Shown: piece by piece, positions 62,099 to 64,000 of the stretch
Position numbering within the stretch: position 1 is the first letter of the stretch
Layout of the letters: every line of letters begins with the position of its first letter
From: G963665925 sp963678925
GTDB taxonomy: Bacteria; Bacillota; Clostridia; Peptostreptococcales; Acidaminobacteraceae
Assembly (NCBI GenBank): GCA_963678925.1
Contig: OY787533.1
Span: 4,402,001-4,466,000, forward strand
Length of the DNA stretch: 64,000 nt
Direction: 5' to 3'
Made by a program: the position numbers and the translations under genes
Notes under the pieces: generated by a model
Told to the model about the DNA's origin: nothing
Seen by the model: only the letters and a program-made list of their open reading frames with translations
Database searches by the model: none

Positions 62099-63235
62099 TT
62101 ACTCGAAATCGGCTACAAGGCGCTTGAGGGTTTTTATAATTTCGATATGCTGGGGACAGGCCTGCTCACAGGCACCACAGGCTTGACACAGGGATGCTTG
62201 ATTTCCGGAACGAACCAGGGCCTGATACCGTGTTTTGAAGGCTTGAAGATCACTGTAAATATAGGCGTTGTTGAGCATGTAGAAGGCTCTTGGAATGTCT
62301 ACGCCAAAGGGACAGGGCATACAATACCCGCACTGGGTACAGTTTACCTGAGTTCTATTTTTATACTCACTTGCTACAGACTCAATGACCTCTTTTTCTT
62401 CCGCGGTCAAATGATTTTGAACGGCCACCTGAGCAGTATGAATATTTTCACGCACCTCTTCTGCATTTCCCATGCCGCTTAGGACAACACTGACTTCAGG
62501 CATGTCCATCACGTAGCGCAGTGCCCACTCGGCAGGGGTCCGCTCCGGCCATTTTGAATGCTTCCAAAGCCCCATAATATCGTCTGGAATGTTCCGAACC
62601 AGATTGCCCCCTCTAAGAGGCTCCATTACAACAAGTCCCAGACCCTGACCTGCAGCATATCTGAGGCCTTCCAGTCCAGCCTGATAGGCTGTGTCCATAT
62701 AGTTGAACTGTATCTGACAGAAATCCCAAGGGAAAGCATCGACAATTTCCTTAAAAAGCGGGAGTTCGTCATGAAAGGAGAAACCAATATGCTTAATTCT
62801 CCCGTCCTGTTTTGCAGCATTCAGGAAGTCAAACAAACCATTTGCAGTCAGCCTTGGCCAGTGTTTCTTATTGAGTGTATGTACAAGATAGAAATCTATG
62901 TATTCTGTATCGAGTCTTTTCAGCTGTTCATTCAGGTAGTGATCCATTTCTTCCCTGGTGTTGATCAGCCAGCTCGGCAGCTTGGTTGCCAGGTAGGCCT
63001 TTTCTCTATAGCCATCCTTCAGTGCCCGTCCGACCAGAGGCTCGCTCTGTTCGCCGTGGTATGCCCAGGCGGTATCGATATAGTTAATGCCTGAATCGAT
63101 GCCCTCCCGAATTATGGCGATTGCCATGTCCTCATCAATCTGATCAGGATTGTCTTCAAGTACTGGCAAACGCATACATCCGAATCCCAATACGGATGTT
63201 GCCACACCGGTTTTCCCAAAATCTCTTAGCTGCAT
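62099..63235 (-). CDS. aldo/keto reductase with C-terminal ferredoxin domain
   Basis: This 378-residue protein has an aldo/keto reductase barrel with catalytic Asp and Tyr in INYIDTAWAYHGEQSEPLVG, ATKLPSW around the Lys, and the His-containing YLVHTLNKKHWPRL. A C-terminal [4Fe-4S] part follows (about residues 300-375) with CTQCGYCMPCP and CQACGACEQACP. The ferredoxin-fused subgroup is typical of anaerobes. Electron donor and substrate are unknown. ATG 63235 follows GAGGAG by 8 nt. Confidence 0.92.
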   Translation of the reverse strand: MQLRDFGKTGVATSVLGFGCMRLPVLEDNPDQIDEDMAIAIIREGIDSGINYIDTAWAYHGEQSEPLVGRALKDGYREKAYLATKLPSWLINTREEMDHYLNEQLKRLDTEYIDFYLVHTLNKKHWPRLTANGLFDFLNAAKQDGRIKHIGFSFHDELPLFKEIVDAFPWDFCQIQFNYMDTAYQAGLEGLRYAAGQGLGLVVMEPLRGGNLVRNIPDDIMGLWKHSKWPERTPAEWALRYVMDMPEVSVVLSGMGNAEEVRENIHTAQVAVQNHLTAEEKEVIESVASEYKNRTQVNCTQCGYCMPCPFGVDIPRAFYMLNNAYIYSDLQAFKTRYQALVRSGNQASLCQACGACEQACPQHIEIIKTLKRLVADFE

Positions 63236-63314
63236 AATAAGCACTCCTCACTTTGTTCGAAATTTGAAATACTATACACTGCTTGCCATTATAAGAAGTC
63301 ATGGCACTCCATAG

Positions 63315-63342
63315 AAAAGGCACCGGTTCTATTACCGATGCC
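63315..63342 (-). terminator. probable terminator of the Rrf2 gene
   Basis: GGCACCGGT (63319-63327) pairs with ACCGATGCC (63334-63342) with one mismatch, and runs into TTTT on the minus strand. Confidence 0.6.
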
Positions 63343-63424
63343 AAAAGTTTTTAATCCGTTTGCTAAAGCCCTGAATCCATAATTGCCTTGTCCAATATAA
63401 GGACACAAGCAAAAGACATAAGCC

Positions 63425-63838
63425 TTAGCCTTGTGTTTTAAGAAGCTGTTCAAAGTTAACCTGCTTCATCTCTTCATTGATCATTCCCTGAAGTCTAGCT
63501 AGTTCCTTGTGAATCGTACATGATTTTGAACGATTCAAGTTGCAAGCTTCGGCAGATTCAAGACAGCGGTTGATATAGACCGGACCATCTATGGCGATAA
63601 TCACATCGAGCATATTGATATCCTTAGGATTTCTGCTGATAGCATAACCGCCCTGAACACCTCTGTAGGAATTGACAATTCCAGACTTCGTCAGCTTTCT
63701 CAATATTTTAAGCGCAAATCTCTGCGGAACATTTTCTTCAAGTGCTATGGATTTAGCATCAAGGCGTACACCTTCACCACGTTTTGATAATGCCAGTACA
63801 ATACGCATTGCATAATCAGCTTCTTGAGTTATTCTCAT
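63425..63838 (-). CDS. Rrf2 family transcriptional regulator
   Basis: This 137-residue protein has an N-terminal winged helix (MRITQEADYAMRIVLALSKR, QRFALKILRKLTKSGIVNSY, RGVQGGYAISRN). It also has the three-cysteine loop C92, C98, C106, which may hold an Fe-S cluster as in IscR/NsrR-like members. The targets are unknown; the aldo/keto reductase with Fe-S clusters lies 190 bp downstream. The start is ATG 63838, with TTGAGGTG upstream. Confidence 0.92.
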   Translation of the reverse strand: MRITQEADYAMRIVLALSKRGEGVRLDAKSIALEENVPQRFALKILRKLTKSGIVNSYRGVQGGYAISRNPKDINMLDVIIAIDGPVYINRCLESAEACNLNRSKSCTIHKELARLQGMINEEMKQVNFEQLLKTQG

Positions 63839-64000
63839 ATATACACCTCAATTAAATACAATTTAAGTCCATTATACACATATGATAAATCTTACCCTAG
63901 TTTATGTCAAGACGTAAAGCGTATCCCAGGAATATTTTTCAGCATATGCCATATTGAAATGTATATTTCTAAACTTTTGACGAGGCTGTTCCGCTTAAGT

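Overview
The window looks like a chromosomal segment of a low-to-mid GC, Gram-positive member of the Clostridia. The signs are strong AGGAGG-type ribosome sites with several TTG/GTG starts, a LexA with Bacillus-type boxes (GAAC-N4-GTTC) divergent from a YneA-like LysM protein, lipobox lipoproteins, a BusR-type regulator, and anaerobe-type enzymes such as a ferredoxin-domain aldo/keto reductase and an FmdE protein. No rRNA, tRNA or CRISPR array was seen.

Region 1 (591-25604) is a nearly complete extracellular contractile injection system (eCIS, a phage-tail-like particle). A divergent AAA+ ATPase faces a long rightward operon. Its order is two unrecognised hydrophilic proteins, a small acidic chaperone-like protein, one sheath, tube 1, a tail-assembly-chaperone pair, tube 2, a 1680-residue unknown protein, a LysM hub protein, a spike split into two genes, a gp25-like wedge protein, two baseplate-J-type proteins, a tail-protein-I-like protein and a 589-residue protein with an Ig-like end. 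There are no capsid, portal, terminase or lysis genes, so it is not a prophage. The assembly-chaperone pair carries a textbook -1 frameshift signal: slippery T TTT TTC, 8-nt spacer, hairpin. The second ORF has no plausible start of its own. This is the phage G/GT device inside an injection system.

Region 2 (25741-37864) is mostly housekeeping: a PLP lyase, panE-like reductase, lexA and a yneA-like gene with their SOS operators, a PAS sensor, two GNATs, a TtcA-like tRNA thiolase, a chemoreceptor and a tyrosine recombinase. A long-hairpin repeat of about 117 bp has one full copy here and one near 52.4 kb. The two copies differ by changes that preserve base pairing, and each is followed by a terminator.

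Region 3 (38795-46133) contains a DUF606 transporter pair and an osmolyte cluster. A betaine/choline-type permease and ATPase run rightward. A BusR-like regulator, a carnitine/choline acyltransferase-family protein (unusual in bacteria) and the substrate-binding lipoprotein run leftward. The two outer promoters are near copies of each other: both have TTGACA-17-TATAAT and a dyad with 22-bp spacing around the -10 box. The same hairpin also occurs in both transcripts. This argues for one co-regulated regulon.

Region 4 (46230-52359) has an ABC-F protein, a DUF188 protein and a metal-chelate type ABC importer operon led by an FmdE-like protein, behind a double palindromic operator. Region 5 (52422-58591) is accessory DNA. 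An IS256-family element (1371 bp, 8-bp target duplication) is split by a 3032-bp three-gene DDE transposon with its own 6-bp duplication, next to an AbiE type IV toxin-antitoxin pair. Region 6 (58631-63838) holds a YjbR protein, two membrane or zinc-ribbon proteins, an HD-GYP phosphodiesterase, an ArsC/Spx-like protein, an aldo/keto reductase and an Rrf2 regulator.
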